Assembly (NCBI GenBank): GCA_963803115.1
Contig: CAWDLN010000010.1
Span: 105,111-169,110, forward strand
Direction: 5' to 3'
Source: DATBGZ01 sp963803115
Lineage (GTDB): Bacteria; Actinomycetota; Actinomycetes; Mycobacteriales; Micromonosporaceae
DNA: 64,000 nucleotides
Below the pieces are notes generated by a model. That model was given only the letters and a program-made list of their open reading frames with translations. It searched no databases and was not told where the DNA came from. Shown piece by piece: positions 63,541-64,000 of the stretch (the stretch's first letter is position 1; every line of letters begins with the position of its first letter). The position numbers were made by a program, and so were the translations under genes.

Positions 63541-64000
63541 CAGCTCCTCCCGGGCTACCCGTCGCTGCTCGCGAGCCCGGGCGGCGGCCGAGTTGGCAAG
63601 CATGGCGTCTCCGGCGTTGTGCCAGCCGGCGCCGACGAAATCAAGGAAGTTCACGACCAGCACGGTCGATGCTCGAGCGGCTCGATCTGCTCCGGGCTGG
63701 CCGGGAGGGTGCGTCGCCAGACTGCGCGTGCCTCGCGTAGCACCCGGAAGGTGATGGAGTAGTAGCGGCTCTTGGTAAGGAAATGGCCGCCGAAGCCGAG
63801 CATGTGTGCCGAGCGTCGAAGTCCCTGCCATCCCTCGTGTCGGCCGAGGATCCAGCAGGCCTCGACGAGGCGCTCAATGTGGCTCCCGTCGGGATCGGCG
63901 TAGACGTCGATCGTCTCGGAGGTCAGCCGACGTGAGGTGTGGCCGGTGGCTTCGGTCGCTTTCGTGGCGTACTTCGTGTTATCCCGAGGTCGGGATAAGA
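63541..64000 (-). pseudogene. RepSA-like replication initiator, C-terminal part (frameshifted; 5' end beyond window)
   Basis: The C-terminal portion of the replication initiator of actinomycete integrative and conjugative elements (pSAM2 RepSA type, rolling-circle). On the minus strand from the right edge: NTKYATKATEATGHTSRRLT, DVYADPDGSHIERLVEACWIL and RRSAHMLGFGGHFLTKSRYYSITFRVLR, stopping at 63651. One base missing near 63684 shifts the frame; the expected C terminus continues in another frame as STVLVVNFLDFVGAGWHNAG and REQRRVAREEL to about 63541. The repSA-xis-int-tRNA order supports the identification. Confidence 0.75.

Overview
The window is high-GC actinobacterial chromosome (Actinomycetota). 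The evidence is gene content and order: a phosphoglucomutase, Trm112-like, SIS-domain, manA and ahcY block; mtrA-mtrB-lpqB-comF-hpf-secA, which is the mycobacterial/streptomycete order; and prfB-ftsE-ftsX-smpB-ssrA. GTG starts, 4-nt start/stop overlaps and AGGAGG-type ribosome sites are common. Family-level placement is not possible by eye; Micromonosporales or Frankiales relatives are plausible.

Layout: 0-7.7 kb holds an aldehyde dehydrogenase, a HAD phosphatase, pgm and the sugar-phosphate genes ending in manA. 7.7-12.3 kb holds ahcY behind a long, structured leader, then an iron-regulated efeUOB locus in which efeO survives only as its C-terminal quarter. 12.4-19.8 kb holds an RDD protein, a SpoIIM-family protein and a five-gene translationally coupled cluster (DUF58, MoxR, DUF4350, DUF4129, membrane protein). 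20.1-31.6 kb is the mtrAB-lpqB-comF-hpf-secA block with a convergent pair of double-GNAT genes inside it. 31.9-34 kb holds an Rv3235-family protein, a small excisionase-type HTH protein and a DUF6912-type protein.

34-41.6 kb holds a membrane protein, pruA and a giant SF1 helicase-nuclease (a possible defence gene). All three are riddled with single-base indels, so this stretch is either locally low-quality sequence or a block of pseudogenes. 41.7-44.9 kb holds tryptophan 2,3-dioxygenase, an unknown protein, an 18-bp tandem array and a decayed IS1182-type element. 44.9-51.8 kb is one sugar operon (ROK regulator, ABC transporter without its ATPase, GH4 glycosidase, BadF-type kinase). 52-57.3 kb holds PadR, prfB, ftsEX, smpB and tmRNA. 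57.5-61.7 kb holds a second OmpR-type two-component system, a TMEM175-like channel gene, mtnP and a YqgE protein. 61.8-64 kb is the end of an integrative element inserted at tRNA-Ala(GGC): integrase, excisionase and a RepSA-like replication initiator cut by the window edge.

Single-base frameshifts also occur outside 34-40 kb (ftsE, an ABC permease, a TMEM175-like gene, integrase, repSA, the IS transposase). Sequence error must therefore be considered before any of these genes is called dead. Two families of dispersed intergenic palindromes, several operator-like repeats and an unidentified stem upstream of ahcY are the main non-coding signals.
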